Shown here: piece by piece, positions 16,139 through 26,192 of the stretch
Position numbering within the stretch: position 1 is the stretch's first letter
Layout of the letters: every line of letters starts with the position of its first letter
Assembly: GCA_002500485.1 (NCBI GenBank)
Contig: DLRJ01000045.1
Location: 49,042-93,237, forward strand
Direction of reading: 5' to 3'
DNA length: 44,196 nucleotides
DNA from: Dehalococcoidia bacterium UBA7891
GTDB lineage: Bacteria; Chloroflexota; Dehalococcoidia; Lucifugimonadales; UBA826
Program-made: the position numbers and the translations under genes
The notes under the pieces: model-generated
The model's database searches: none
The model's input: only the letters and a program-made list of their open reading frames with translations
Told to the model about the DNA's origin: nothing

Positions 16139-17516
16139 CTTGTTTTTCCAATTTTTGATAGCCGAGTTTGATAGCCTGTTGAACCATCTTAAAGGAGGTG
16201 CCACCTACAGTATTTCGAGCATTAACCGAAGATTCTACACTGACTTCGTATACATCTTCATCAAATAACATAGAAAAACCCCGGTACTCTTCTAAAGAAA
16301 TCTCACTGAATAATTTATGGTTAGTGGAAGCATAGTCTGATAATTCACTAATTATTCCATGGGCTTCTCGAAACGGAACTCCTTTAATTACTAAATAGTC
16401 GGCTAGGTCAGTCGCTAGAACCATCCCGCCCTCGGCTGCCTGTCGAGCTTTTACTGAATCTACCTGAATACCGGGTAGCATTCCGAGGAAAACTTCCAAG
16501 ACTGCCGCTAAAGTATCGTGGCTGTCAAAAAAACCTTCCTTATCTTCCTGCAAATCCCGGTTGTAAGTCATAGGCAAGCCTTTCAAGACAGTCAATATAG
16601 AAACTAAATTACCGTACACCCTGCCGGTTTTGCCTCGAGAAATCTCAGCAAAATCAGGATTTCTTTTTTGAGGCATTATGCTACTACCAGTCGTGTATTC
16701 TGCGGGTAATTTGATAAGTGAAAACTCTTCTGTAGTCCAAAGAATTAGTTCTTCAGAGAATCTTGAAATATGCATCATACATATAGAAGCTGCGGATAAA
16801 TAATCTATTACAAAATCCCTGTCTGAAACCGCATCCATACTATTTTGAGAAATCTCAGAAAATCCTAACTCTCGGGCAACATAAGAGCGGTCTAAATCAT
16901 AAGGAAGCCCAGCCAAGGCCCCGCTACCTAGCGGTAAAACATCAGTTCGTTCGTAGGCTTCTTTAAATCGGGTCTTATCCCTTGTGAGCATTTCAAAATA
17001 TGCTAATAAATGATGGGAAAAAAGCACCGGCTGTGCCTTTTGTAAATGGGTGTACCCAGGAATGATTACGTCGTTGTTTTGAGATGCAATGTCCAATAAG
17101 ATACGTTGCAGAGTTGTCAGCTGTCTGATAATGATGTTTATCGAATCTTTAACATACATTCTCATATCTAGAGAAACTTGATCATTCCTAGAACGGGCGG
17201 TGTGCAGCTTACCGGCAACGGAACCTATTTTTTCGTGTAATCGAGCTTCGATATTCATATGAATATCTTCTAATTCCGGTCTCCATAAGAAATTTCCAGT
17301 TTCAATTTCAGACTCTATTTCTAATAATGCTTCTACAATGGAATCCTTATCAGACAAAGTTATTATTTTTTGTTTGCAAAGCATAGAAGCATGAACAATA
17401 GAGCCTTTTATGTCCTGTTTGAACAATCGTCGGTCATAATGCAAAGAGACAGTAAAATCTCCTACCTTGTCTGAGAGTCCTTTAATAACTGGATTTTGAT
17501 TTTTGTTGTTGCTCAT
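16131..17516 (-). CDS. argH: argininosuccinate lyase
   Basis: A 461-residue enzyme splitting argininosuccinate into arginine and fumarate. It shows HTARSRND (105-111), YTHLQKAQP with the conserved His157, and the superfamily signature GSSIMPQKRNP (277-287) with the catalytic serine in the flexible loop. The start at 17516 is an ATG. It is first in the operon argH-rpe-tsaD and divergent from the DinG-type helicase gene; the 98-base spacer between them must hold both promoters, although I could not fix them with confidence. Confidence 0.97.
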   Translation of the reverse strand: MSNNKNQNPVIKGLSDKVGDFTVSLHYDRRLFKQDIKGSIVHASMLCKQKIITLSDKDSIVEALLEIESEIETGNFLWRPELEDIHMNIEARLHEKIGSVAGKLHTARSRNDQVSLDMRMYVKDSINIIIRQLTTLQRILLDIASQNNDVIIPGYTHLQKAQPVLFSHHLLAYFEMLTRDKTRFKEAYERTDVLPLGSGALAGLPYDLDRSYVARELGFSEISQNSMDAVSDRDFVIDYLSAASICMMHISRFSEELILWTTEEFSLIKLPAEYTTGSSIMPQKRNPDFAEISRGKTGRVYGNLVSILTVLKGLPMTYNRDLQEDKEGFFDSHDTLAAVLEVFLGMLPGIQVDSVKARQAAEGGMVLATDLADYLVIKGVPFREAHGIISELSDYASTNHKLFSEISLEEYRGFSMLFDEDVYEVSVESSVNARNTVGGTSFKMVQQAIKLGYQKLEKQDA

Positions 17517-17614
17517 ATACCCGGACCTGAACTATTTCTTTCTTGCATACATAATATACGACAACGACTTCTTACATAGATAACATAGGATTATAGTAAC
17601 GTAGTACAAATAAC

Positions 17615-20419
17615 ATGACACAACTCACTCAAAATAGCGATCAAATCACAAATAATTATTGTGTAATAGATATTGAAACTACAGGTCTGGATAATCGTGC
17701 CGACGCGATAATTGAAGTAGCTGCTATTAAATTTGGTCTAGAAGGGATATTTGAAACTTACCAATCTTTTGTAAACCCTGGAAAAGAAATACCTCCGTTT
17801 ATAAGTGATCTCACAGGAATTTTTGACAAGGACGTTCTACTAGCTCCTGAATTTCACAGCATCATTCCTGAATTGAAGGAATTTATTGGAGACTCAGTAT
17901 TGATTGGACATAACGTTGGGTTTGATATTGGATTTCTGCGGGAATTTGGATTCAATTTTGAAGGAATCCTTTTCGACACTCTTGATTTGTCCTATGTTAT
18001 TCACCCTACCCAATTAGATTACAGTCTCACTGGGCTTAGTTTGTTTTTAGAATTGGATATCTCAAATTCCCATCGGGCGATGGCTGATTGTGAAAACACA
18101 ATGAACCTCTTCTTAAATTTACTAAGATCAATAAAAAAATTAAAGTTACAGACTTTTGTCCAAATCAACAACATGGCAGTAAAAGGATCATGGGATAGCC
18201 AGCCTGTTTTGCAAACATTGCTGTCTGAAAGGTTATTGTCTGAGAAAACCAATAAAAATCCCACCGATTCACAGCAAGACCCACCAGTAGACGTTCAAAC
18301 TGAGGTGCAAACAAAAGTACAAAATTTTTCTGATGATTTGCAAGAAATTTTCTCGGACCATGGAGCTCTGGCCTATTCTTTGACTGCTTTTGAAGAGAGA
18401 CAGGAACAGTTGGATATGGCAATGATGGTGAAAGAGACAATTGAAAATAACAGAACTTCCATCATTGAAGCAGGAACCGGAGTCGGTAAATCTATGGCGT
18501 ATTTGATTCCTACAATCCAGTACGCGAAAGACAACGATAAGCGAGTGGTAATTTCAACTAATACGATAAACTTGCAAGATCAATTGATGGAAGAAGATTT
18601 ACCTATGGCGGCGTATGTTGTTAAGGCAGCCGATAAATCTGATCCGGGTAATGAGCTTAGGTATTCTGTCTTGAAAGGCAGGCGTAACTACCTATGTCTT
18701 AAAAATTTCCGTAACTTTGCCTCAAGAGAACAACTAGACAAAACAGAAACCATTCTAATCTCTAAAATTCTAGTGTGGCTGGATACAACTTTGACGGGAG
18801 ATCAGGCAGAATTAAACTTATCGAGAGCCCAGCACAGGTTTCTTTGGTCAAGGCTGAACGCTGAAGGAGCTTTTATGTGTGGGGGATATAACGGGAAATG
18901 TTTTTTAAAACAGGCCCGAGAAGAAGCGAATAATTCGGATTTAGTTGTCGTAAATCATTCACTTCTTATGGCGGATGTAAAATCTGGCCGTTCTTTACTC
19001 CCGGAGTTTGGGGCTTTGGTGATAGATGAAGCTCACCATCTTGAGGATCAAGCGACTCAAGCCTTTGGGTTTCAAGTATCTCACGGACTTGCTGGTGAAA
19101 CCCTGTCATCACTTAGAGGTCGGGATTCGATATTTTCAAACATAAATGCATTATTCACACCTCTCAACATGAATACCGAGGACGTAAGTCGATTATCAAG
19201 ATCAAGTGAGTCTGTAGCCTTATCATTAACCAAATTGCAGGATAGTTTCAATACTCTATTTTCTTTCGCCACCGAAATCATGAAGCAATCAACTTCACAT
19301 AAATCATCCTTTTCACCTTCGGATAAATACCGAATTAAGATTGGTGAAGAGCCACCACTGTGGGAGGATCTGTGTTCTTTGGGAAGAGATATTGAAGAAC
19401 ACGTTTCCGCTATATCTAAAGAATTCATCGCTGCAAACAGAATCTTGGAAAAATATGATAACCATCGTAGCGTTGTTGAAATTTTGGGAGACATTCAAAA
19501 TACTCAAAGTTCCATTACTGAGGCGAATAATTTCATCCAGCATTTTCTTTTTGAGCGGACAGAAAATTATGTTTATTGGATATCGCACGACAACAATCCT
19601 GACTATTCCACGTTGTCGGGAGCACCTATTGAGGTTGGCGACCAACTTAGGGATCAGCTGTTTGATCAAAATTTTTCTGTGGTAATAACTAGTGCCACCT
19701 TGAGCACCGATGGCTCTTTTCAGCATATCAATCAGAGATTAGGAATAAATCCAGAGAACCAATTGTTGTTAGGCTCCCCTTTTCCTTATGAGGATTTAGC
19801 TACTGTGGTGATGCCAACAGATATACCCGACCCGAGGGAACCCTATTATGAAGAAATGGTTGCTAAAAATATTTATCAAGCCGCCATGGCAGCCGGAGGG
19901 CGAACCATTGCATTGTTCACCTCATACTCTTCCTTAAAATCAGTATTTCAGTTGATTAAAGACAAATATTCTGGTGAGCATTTGGAAATATTGGCCCAGG
20001 GTATATCTGGAACTCCGAGGCAATTGATCGAACGAATGAAGAAACATCCTGAGACAGTGCTGCTAGGAACCTCATCTTTTTGGGAAGGGATAGATCTCCG
20101 GGGAGATGCCTTGCAAATCCTAGTTATAACGAGATTACCTTTTGATGTACCTAGTGATCCGATTTATGCGGCAAGGGCTGAAAAATATTCAAATCCTTTT
20201 ATGGAATATGCTCTTCCTAGCGCTATTATTCGGTTTCGCCAAGGATTTGGAAGATTAGTCCGTTCGAATAAAGACCGAGGAGCGGTTTTCATATTAGATA
20301 GCCGGGTGGTCAATAGCAGGTATGGACACAGGTTCATAAAAGCTTTGCCAAAAATGGAAATTCAACGCCCAAAATCTGAAGAAGTTGAAGACATAGTCTC
20401 CAGCTGGCTTGGAATTTAA
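17615..20419 (+). CDS. dinG: DinG-family helicase fused to DEDDh 3'-5' exonuclease
   Basis: A 934-residue fusion. Residues about 15-175 are a DnaQ/PolC-epsilon-like exonuclease with DIET (19-22) and HRAMAD (153-158). After a Gln-rich linker (about 205-245) comes an XPD/DinG-type superfamily 2 helicase: Walker A EAGTGVGKS (285-293), DEAH (471-474), SATLS, SFWEGIDL, and a motif VI region RFRQGFGRLVR. DinG proteins unwind 5'-3' and resolve R-loops and forks. Only three cysteines occur in the region of the Fe-S cluster (Cys361, Cys422, Cys429), so the cluster may be absent or differently ligated. The end overlaps the OGG1-type glycosylase gene by 11 bases. Confidence 0.93.
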   Translation: MTQLTQNSDQITNNYCVIDIETTGLDNRADAIIEVAAIKFGLEGIFETYQSFVNPGKEIPPFISDLTGIFDKDVLLAPEFHSIIPELKEFIGDSVLIGHNVGFDIGFLREFGFNFEGILFDTLDLSYVIHPTQLDYSLTGLSLFLELDISNSHRAMADCENTMNLFLNLLRSIKKLKLQTFVQINNMAVKGSWDSQPVLQTLLSERLLSEKTNKNPTDSQQDPPVDVQTEVQTKVQNFSDDLQEIFSDHGALAYSLTAFEERQEQLDMAMMVKETIENNRTSIIEAGTGVGKSMAYLIPTIQYAKDNDKRVVISTNTINLQDQLMEEDLPMAAYVVKAADKSDPGNELRYSVLKGRRNYLCLKNFRNFASREQLDKTETILISKILVWLDTTLTGDQAELNLSRAQHRFLWSRLNAEGAFMCGGYNGKCFLKQAREEANNSDLVVVNHSLLMADVKSGRSLLPEFGALVIDEAHHLEDQATQAFGFQVSHGLAGETLSSLRGRDSIFSNINALFTPLNMNTEDVSRLSRSSESVALSLTKLQDSFNTLFSFATEIMKQSTSHKSSFSPSDKYRIKIGEEPPLWEDLCSLGRDIEEHVSAISKEFIAANRILEKYDNHRSVVEILGDIQNTQSSITEANNFIQHFLFERTENYVYWISHDNNPDYSTLSGAPIEVGDQLRDQLFDQNFSVVITSATLSTDGSFQHINQRLGINPENQLLLGSPFPYEDLATVVMPTDIPDPREPYYEEMVAKNIYQAAMAAGGRTIALFTSYSSLKSVFQLIKDKYSGEHLEILAQGISGTPRQLIERMKKHPETVLLGTSSFWEGIDLRGDALQILVITRLPFDVPSDPIYAARAEKYSNPFMEYALPSAIIRFRQGFGRLVRSNKDRGAVFILDSRVVNSRYGHRFIKALPKMEIQRPKSEEVEDIVSSWLGI

Positions 20420-21266
20420 GTTGATACTGACCTCCCAATACCCGTACTCCCTTGATGAGACTCTTTACAGCGGACAAGCTTTCCGGTGGACCCCCGTATT
20501 AAATGGAGAGGTACATGAAGGGATTCTAGATGGGGTCAGAGTAAGGCTGACTCAAAAAGAAGATGGAATACACTGCAGTCTTGGCAGCCGGAATTTGGTT
20601 GATGAGGGATTCATAAGAAAATATCTTCGGATAGAGGATGATTTACCACGAATTTATTCCCAATTATCTTCAGATACTTATTTCACTCAGGCAAAAAATA
20701 GGTATGAAGGGCTTCATATTTTAAGACAGGACCCTTGGGAATGCCTTATTACATTCATTTGTTCGGCAAACAATAATATTCCGAGGATTAAATCCTTGGT
20801 AAAAGGGATATCAGAATCCTCCGGCGAAAGAATAAAAGATCAATTTGGGCATTTTTACTCTTTTCCTGGACCAGTTTCTATATCCGAGTTCGGGGAATTA
20901 GGGTTAAGAGAAATAGGATTAGGTTTTCGCGCCAAGTACGTGGCAAAAGTAGCCGACATAGTGGGTAGAAACGAAATTGACTTAAAAAGTTTTAGAGGTT
21001 TGGAGTACGAGGAAGCATTGATTGAACTACTTAAATTTCCTGGAGTGGGAGATAAAATAGCTAACTGTGTTTTACTATTTTCAATGGATAAACTTCAAGC
21101 ATTTCCGGTTGATATATGGATAAAACGTGTCCTGCGAGAAAATTATCTGAATGATATCGATGAGGCTATTGCTGACACAAAGTTAAGAGATTGGGCGCAA
21201 GATTACTTCGGTGAATTTGCAGGATACGCTAATCAGTACCTTTTCCATAAAAGGCGCCTTACTTAA
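20409..21266 (+). CDS. 8-oxoguanine DNA glycosylase/AP lyase (OGG1 type)
   Basis: About 285 residues of the OGG1 family rather than MutM: an N-terminal domain (QYPYSLDETLYSGQAFRW) and a helix-hairpin-helix-GPD core with Lys216 (PGVGDKIAN) and Asp235 (FPVDIW), matching human Lys249 and Asp268. It removes 8-oxoguanine and cleaves the abasic site. The first possible start is TTG at 20409, overlapping the dinG stop; another TTG lies at 20421 directly after that stop, and I cannot decide between them. The overlap suggests translational coupling of two repair genes. Confidence 0.92.
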   Translation: MEFKLILTSQYPYSLDETLYSGQAFRWTPVLNGEVHEGILDGVRVRLTQKEDGIHCSLGSRNLVDEGFIRKYLRIEDDLPRIYSQLSSDTYFTQAKNRYEGLHILRQDPWECLITFICSANNNIPRIKSLVKGISESSGERIKDQFGHFYSFPGPVSISEFGELGLREIGLGFRAKYVAKVADIVGRNEIDLKSFRGLEYEEALIELLKFPGVGDKIANCVLLFSMDKLQAFPVDIWIKRVLRENYLNDIDEAIADTKLRDWAQDYFGEFAGYANQYLFHKRRLT

Positions 21267-21289
21267 CGATCAGGGTTCTTTGCCAGAAT

Positions 21290-22417
21290 TTACATTTCCG
21301 TTGTTTCAGAACCTATAATTTCCTCGAAGTTAACTTCATCTGAAAGCACAAGTTTTCGAACAGGATAATTAATTTCAATTCCTTCGGCAGTAAACCTGGA
21401 ATGTATTCTCTTCATGAGCTGACTCTTCAGTATAAAAGTACCGTTGCGATCCACAGCTTGAAGGAAAATAAAAAAATCTATATTGGAATCGCCAAAATTA
21501 GAAAATCCAAAGAAAGGGTCCATATCTTTGATGGAATGCCTGGATTCCTTTACAAGAGCCTCAGCCTCTTCCAAGGCTATATTTTCAACTTGTTCTAGGT
21601 CTGATTCATAACTCACTCCACAAGTTACAATTACATTCATCGCAGGTGTGGGGCTGAAATAATTAGTAACTATACTTTCAGCCATCCGGGAATTTGGTAT
21701 GATGACTAGGTTGTTGAATCTGCTACGAATTTTGGTGCTGCGCCAGCCGACACTTTCTACGTAACCAGAGGGTCCTCCGTCTAACTCTATGAAATCACCA
21801 GCCTTTAATTCGCCTTCAGTTACAACATATGTACCTGCAAAGAAATTGCTTAACGTTGGCTGAACAGCCAAAGCAACGGCCAATCCACCGATACCCAAAC
21901 CGGCCAGTATTGGGCTAATGGATACCCCTAAATTGTCGATAGCAATTAATGTGCCAACCGCATATACAGTTATAGGCAACACCCTTCTGAAAATAGGGAG
22001 CAAAGTGTCATCTAGGGTTGTTGCAGTTTTTCCTGCCACATTGGCCAGGTACCATTTGATCATCCGATCTGAAAGATGAGAAAAAGTGAATGTTGCCATG
22101 AAAATAGCGGAGACTTGCCAGACTCTGAAAGCATATTCTCCGGTTCCAGCTATTGAGGTAAAAATACCCTCATCTATCCTGGCAATAATGAAATATGCAA
22201 ACAGAAGCCCTAAAGAAATCACGAGTAGAACTGAGGGTCCCTTGATAGAACCTATGAACACCAATAACAATCTGTCATTCTTCTGCTTATCAGCACGTTT
22301 GGTCAGGATAGCTAGAGTCACCCGTAAAAATATTGCTAAAATTACAAAGGCGACCAATATAAGGCCCGCAGCTATGGCCCCTACCAAAGCAGAATCAGTT
22401 AATTGGCTTATTTCCAC
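21290..22417 (-). CDS. mechanosensitive ion channel, MscS family
   Basis: A 375-residue membrane protein. Predicted membrane segments lie at about 10-36, 62-79, 97-114 and 143-160, followed by the pore helix 168-195 (ILAGLGIGGLAVALAVQPTL), rich in Gly and Ala as in MscS TM3. Then comes the beta domain with GDFIELDG and the VIIPNSRM block, and a cytoplasmic alpha/beta domain. Such channels release osmolytes on hypo-osmotic shock. The start is GTG at 22415-22417, with AAAGGTG seven bases upstream. It is divergent from pheS. Confidence 0.93.
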   Translation of the reverse strand: MEISQLTDSALVGAIAAGLILVAFVILAIFLRVTLAILTKRADKQKNDRLLLVFIGSIKGPSVLLVISLGLLFAYFIIARIDEGIFTSIAGTGEYAFRVWQVSAIFMATFTFSHLSDRMIKWYLANVAGKTATTLDDTLLPIFRRVLPITVYAVGTLIAIDNLGVSISPILAGLGIGGLAVALAVQPTLSNFFAGTYVVTEGELKAGDFIELDGGPSGYVESVGWRSTKIRSRFNNLVIIPNSRMAESIVTNYFSPTPAMNVIVTCGVSYESDLEQVENIALEEAEALVKESRHSIKDMDPFFGFSNFGDSNIDFFIFLQAVDRNGTFILKSQLMKRIHSRFTAEGIEINYPVRKLVLSDEVNFEEIIGSETTEM

Positions 22418-22539
22418 TCTTACACACCTTTAATAAACTAACGCCTCTTTTGCATATTATAAGGTTAGAAGTATATTTATGTATCGAAATTGTAGCTAAA
22501 ATATATCAATGATTTATGAAATTTTGGAAAACAAAAAAA

Positions 22540-22585
22540 CTATCGTAACGGATATCTATTTATATATTTCTGTCCTATCCGATAG
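22540..22585 (+). other. inverted repeat in the mscS-pheS spacer
   Basis: CTATCG-taac-GGATA (22540-22554) can pair with TATCCGATAG (22576-22585), followed by ATTTTT. It lies upstream of the -10 box at 22602, so it is not in the leader of that transcript. The role is unknown. Confidence 0.3.
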
Positions 22586-22601
22586 ATTTTTAGTTGTGAG
22601 G

Positions 22602-22607
22602 TATAAT
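22602..22607 (+). promoter_or_regulatory. candidate -10 box of pheS
   Basis: A perfect TATAAT lies 50 bases before the pheS ATG in the divergent spacer. No convincing -35 box is found at 16-18 bases upstream, so the assignment is tentative. Confidence 0.35.
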
Positions 22608-22657
22608 TTGCGCCTATATTTTATTGTATTAAGACATATGAATTACCTACTTGATTA

Positions 22658-23719
22658 ATGAACGAAAAATCTTACCTCGAAATACGGATCCAAATAGAAA
22701 AGGACGCCTTATTTTCCCTTTCTCAAATTGAGACCCTCAATGAGCTTGAAACTTGGAGAATTAACACTCTCGGACGTAACGGAAAAGTTACTGGTTTGTT
22801 ACGTGGAATCTCTGATCTCCCTGTGGATAGTCGAAGAAAAGCTGGTGGCGAAGCTAATTCCTTAAAAAACCTTTTGACAGAAAAATACGAAAGTCAGAAA
22901 TCTGGAATTGAAAACAAGGAAAATAATGTAACAGGAAACGGGCCAGAACTTTTGGACGTGACCTTACCAGGCCGAAGTATTTCATTGGGCAGCCTCCATC
23001 CAACCACAGCCGCTGTCAGAGAAATATGTCAAGTGTTTGAATCAATGGGTTTCCAGACCATTGAAGGCCCCGAAGTGGAATTAGACAAATACAATTTTCA
23101 GAAATTGAACATTCCAGAAGAGCATCCAGCCAGGGATATGTGGAACAGTTTATGGATTGATAGGGAATTACCAGACGGTTCCCGCCCACTACTTTTGCGG
23201 ACTCACACCTCACCAATGCAAATTAGGACTATGGAATCACAATCCCCTCCAGTTCGAGTGGTGGTCCCAGGTAAGACCTACCGATACGAGGCGACAGACG
23301 CCACTCATGAATGGCAATTTTGCCAGATAGAGGGCCTAGCGGTTGATAAAGATATTACTTTTGCCAACCTAAAAGCCACTTTAGAAGAATTCGCTAGACG
23401 AATTTTTGGCGATAAGAGGAAAGCCAGATTTAGGTGTGACTTTTTCCCGTTTGTTGAACCAGGAGCTGAAGTGTCGATCGACTGCTTCAAATGTGAAGGT
23501 GATGGGTGCCGAGTGTGTGGGAATACGGGTTGGATTGAAATTATGGGAGCCGGTATGGTTCACCCGAAAGTTCTGGCAGGGGTAGGTTATGATCCAGAAA
23601 TATATAGCGGATTTGCTTGGGGTATGGGAGCAGAACGAATAGCAATGTTAAAGCATGGGATTGACGATATCAGGCATTTTTATTCCAATGATATGAAATT
23701 TTTAAAACAGTTTTCTTAA
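22658..23719 (+). CDS. pheS: phenylalanine-tRNA ligase alpha subunit
   Basis: A 353-residue class II aminoacyl-tRNA synthetase subunit that forms an alpha2-beta2 enzyme with PheT. It shows an N-terminal coiled-coil-like part (1-90), then the catalytic core with GFQTIEGPEVE (132-142), LLRTHTSPMQIRTM (180-192) and the motif 3 region GFAWGMGAERIAML. A Cys-x2-Cys ... Cys-x2-Cys insertion (Cys276, 279, 284, 287) is present, as in many bacterial PheS. The gene lies 11 bases before pheT on the same strand. Confidence 0.98.
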   Translation: MNEKSYLEIRIQIEKDALFSLSQIETLNELETWRINTLGRNGKVTGLLRGISDLPVDSRRKAGGEANSLKNLLTEKYESQKSGIENKENNVTGNGPELLDVTLPGRSISLGSLHPTTAAVREICQVFESMGFQTIEGPEVELDKYNFQKLNIPEEHPARDMWNSLWIDRELPDGSRPLLLRTHTSPMQIRTMESQSPPVRVVVPGKTYRYEATDATHEWQFCQIEGLAVDKDITFANLKATLEEFARRIFGDKRKARFRCDFFPFVEPGAEVSIDCFKCEGDGCRVCGNTGWIEIMGAGMVHPKVLAGVGYDPEIYSGFAWGMGAERIAMLKHGIDDIRHFYSNDMKFLKQFS

Positions 23720-23730
23720 CAGGCTAACTT

Positions 23731-26166
23731 ATGAAGATCCCACTTTCTTGGCTGCGTAACTATGTAGACATTGACTCTGATGTCACAGATTTGGCTCATT
23801 CTTTGACAATGGCAGGTTTAGAAGTCGGGTCTATAGAGCAGATTGGAGACAAATGGGATTCTGACTCGCTTGTGGTGGCTCAAGTGATCGAGTTAGAGGC
23901 ACATCCCAATGCAGACCGACTCAGACTTCCCACGCTAGACCTCGGAAAAGGAGAAAAGGCAAAAGTAGTTTGCGGTGCCCCGAATTTAGAAATTGGACAG
24001 AAAATTGTTTTCGCAAAAGAAGGAGCGAACCTCTTTAATCCAAGATCCGGGAAACATGAAATTTTAAAAGGCGCCAATATTAGAGGAATTGAATCGAAAG
24101 GAATGGTTTGTTCCGCTTTAGAACTAGGTATTGGAGAAGACAGCGGAGGGATATTAGTATTAGATAATGAATCCATAACTGGTACTTCGGTCAAAGATTT
24201 GCTGTCTGACTCGATTCTTGACACTGAATTAACTCCAAATCGACCTGACTGGTTGTCCATAATTGGTACAGCATATGAAATAGCAGCCTTACTAGCCAGG
24301 GATCTTATCCAACCGGAATCTTCGTATCAAAGTGGGGATACTAAAATAGAGGACTGCATAAAGGTAACAATACAAGACTCCCTCAACTGCCCAAGATACA
24401 CTGGATCATTTATCGAAAATGTTAAGGTTGCCCCTTCCCCAGTGTGGCTTCAGGATGTATTAACTAAATCAGGGCATAGACCAATCAACAACATAGTAGA
24501 TATAACTAACTATGTGATGTTGGAATATGGGCAGCCGCTCCACGCATTCGATTTCAACAAGTTGGAAGGAAATGAAATCATAGTTAGGCAGGCTTTTGGA
24601 TCTGAACGGCTGGAAACTCTTGATTCTCAACCTAGAACCCTCACTCCCCCGATGCTAGTCATAGCTGACACTTCCAAACCCATTGGCCTGGCCGGAATTA
24701 TGGGAGGGGTAAATACTGAAATAGACGAATATACGACAGATATATTTTTGGAGGCGGCTAATTTTGATGCCGCCAATACGAGGGCTACCAGGAGTGCTCT
24801 AGGTTTGAATACAGAGGCCTCGTACCGGTTTGAGCGAGATATACGGCATGAACTTGCACCTATTGCATTGAAAAGGGCGACGTATCTCATTAGTCAATTG
24901 TGCGGAGGAATTCCGGCCGAAGGCATCATCGATACCTTTAGCGGATCCCACCATATTAAAACAATTGAAATTACTGAGGCCAGATTTGAAAAAATACTGG
25001 GTACTCCGGTGTTCATGAAGGATATATGGAACATTATTAAGAGGCTTGGCTTTCAGAAAATAGAGGAAGATGTGACCCATGTTATCAATGTAATCCCTCC
25101 CATCTGGAGGTCAGATATTTCGATACAAGATGACATCATCGAGGAATATGCTCGGATATATGGATATGATAATTTGCCTACCAGCAATTTGTCCTCTTCC
25201 ATTCCAAGCCTAGGTTCCAAAAATCCTCAGAGGGTGAGGGAGCATATGAGAGACAGGCTCGTGTCTGCTGGTATGAATGAGACCATTTCGTATTCCGTCA
25301 CAGATCTCGAGACCATAAACTTGTTTGATTCGATTTCTAATGACCAGGAACCTATAACAATCGCGAATCCAATGGATGCTTCCAAAAGGTATCTCCGACC
25401 GACTTTAGTTCCGAATGTCCTTGAAACCTTGTCTAGAAACAGGCGAACGGACCAGCAAGCTGGGCTTCGATTATTTGAAATCGGCCGAGTATTTCTTCCT
25501 TTGGAGACAGATGAAGCGGATTCTATGCCTGTAGAGAAAGAGGAAATCGTCGGGGTTATCACTGGATTGAGCAATTCCACAGATTTATGGTCTGAATCAG
25601 ATCGGGTCATGGACTTTTTTGATGCAAAGGGTGTAGTCGAACACATATTTCATGGGTTGAGCGGGGTTTTGTCATTTACTAAAAGTGCTGGAATCACTTA
25701 TGAAACAGGCAAAGTGGCCGATATTTTTCTAAATCAAATTTTGATCGGACATATCGGTGAATTAAAATCCAATCTGAGTGAATTTTATGACCTTTCTTCT
25801 AGTCCAGTTATAATTTTCCGTCTTTTTCTAGATTCCATAGAAAAGGTGGCGGAAGTTCAGTTCGTTGATTATTCTGAACCTAGTCGATATCCATCTTCAT
25901 TTAGGGATTTGGCTTTAATAGCCGATAAAGAAATCGATTCCCAGTCGATTTTGAGCACTATAAGTAAAAACAAACTTGTGGCTAATTCGTTCCCCATCGA
26001 TCAATACGAAGGGGGAGAGGTACCGGACGGAAAACATTCCATAACCATGAGAATCATATTTCAGTCAGATGATAAGACTTTGTCTGCGAAGGAGATAGAT
26101 AGAGCTCACGTTCAAATAATCAAATCTCTCGAACACCAATACAAAATTTCAGAACGCTATTCCTAA
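23731..26166 (+). CDS. pheT: phenylalanine-tRNA ligase beta subunit
   Basis: An 811-residue subunit with the usual bacterial domain order: EMAP-II-like OB fold (about 40-150, with HPNADRLR), B3/B4 editing domain (about 210-380, with GIMGG), the B5 domain (about 400-475), a catalytic-like domain, and a C-terminal ferredoxin-fold anticodon-binding domain (about 715-811). It edits Tyr-tRNAPhe. It directly follows pheS and precedes moeA by 26 bases, so all three are probably co-transcribed. Confidence 0.98.
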   Translation: MKIPLSWLRNYVDIDSDVTDLAHSLTMAGLEVGSIEQIGDKWDSDSLVVAQVIELEAHPNADRLRLPTLDLGKGEKAKVVCGAPNLEIGQKIVFAKEGANLFNPRSGKHEILKGANIRGIESKGMVCSALELGIGEDSGGILVLDNESITGTSVKDLLSDSILDTELTPNRPDWLSIIGTAYEIAALLARDLIQPESSYQSGDTKIEDCIKVTIQDSLNCPRYTGSFIENVKVAPSPVWLQDVLTKSGHRPINNIVDITNYVMLEYGQPLHAFDFNKLEGNEIIVRQAFGSERLETLDSQPRTLTPPMLVIADTSKPIGLAGIMGGVNTEIDEYTTDIFLEAANFDAANTRATRSALGLNTEASYRFERDIRHELAPIALKRATYLISQLCGGIPAEGIIDTFSGSHHIKTIEITEARFEKILGTPVFMKDIWNIIKRLGFQKIEEDVTHVINVIPPIWRSDISIQDDIIEEYARIYGYDNLPTSNLSSSIPSLGSKNPQRVREHMRDRLVSAGMNETISYSVTDLETINLFDSISNDQEPITIANPMDASKRYLRPTLVPNVLETLSRNRRTDQQAGLRLFEIGRVFLPLETDEADSMPVEKEEIVGVITGLSNSTDLWSESDRVMDFFDAKGVVEHIFHGLSGVLSFTKSAGITYETGKVADIFLNQILIGHIGELKSNLSEFYDLSSSPVIIFRLFLDSIEKVAEVQFVDYSEPSRYPSSFRDLALIADKEIDSQSILSTISKNKLVANSFPIDQYEGGEVPDGKHSITMRIIFQSDDKTLSAKEIDRAHVQIIKSLEHQYKISERYS

Positions 26167-26192
26167 AACAAACGATAAAGCGATACATTCCA

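Noticed and set aside
7249..17516. An arginine biosynthesis operon with argC and argH.
   Set aside because: The two genes are 8 kb apart with unrelated genes between them and no other arg genes.
22418..22657. T-box riboswitch upstream of pheS.
   Set aside because: The conserved T-box antiterminator sequence (AGGGTGG-type) and a proper terminator are absent; the spacer is shared with a divergent gene.
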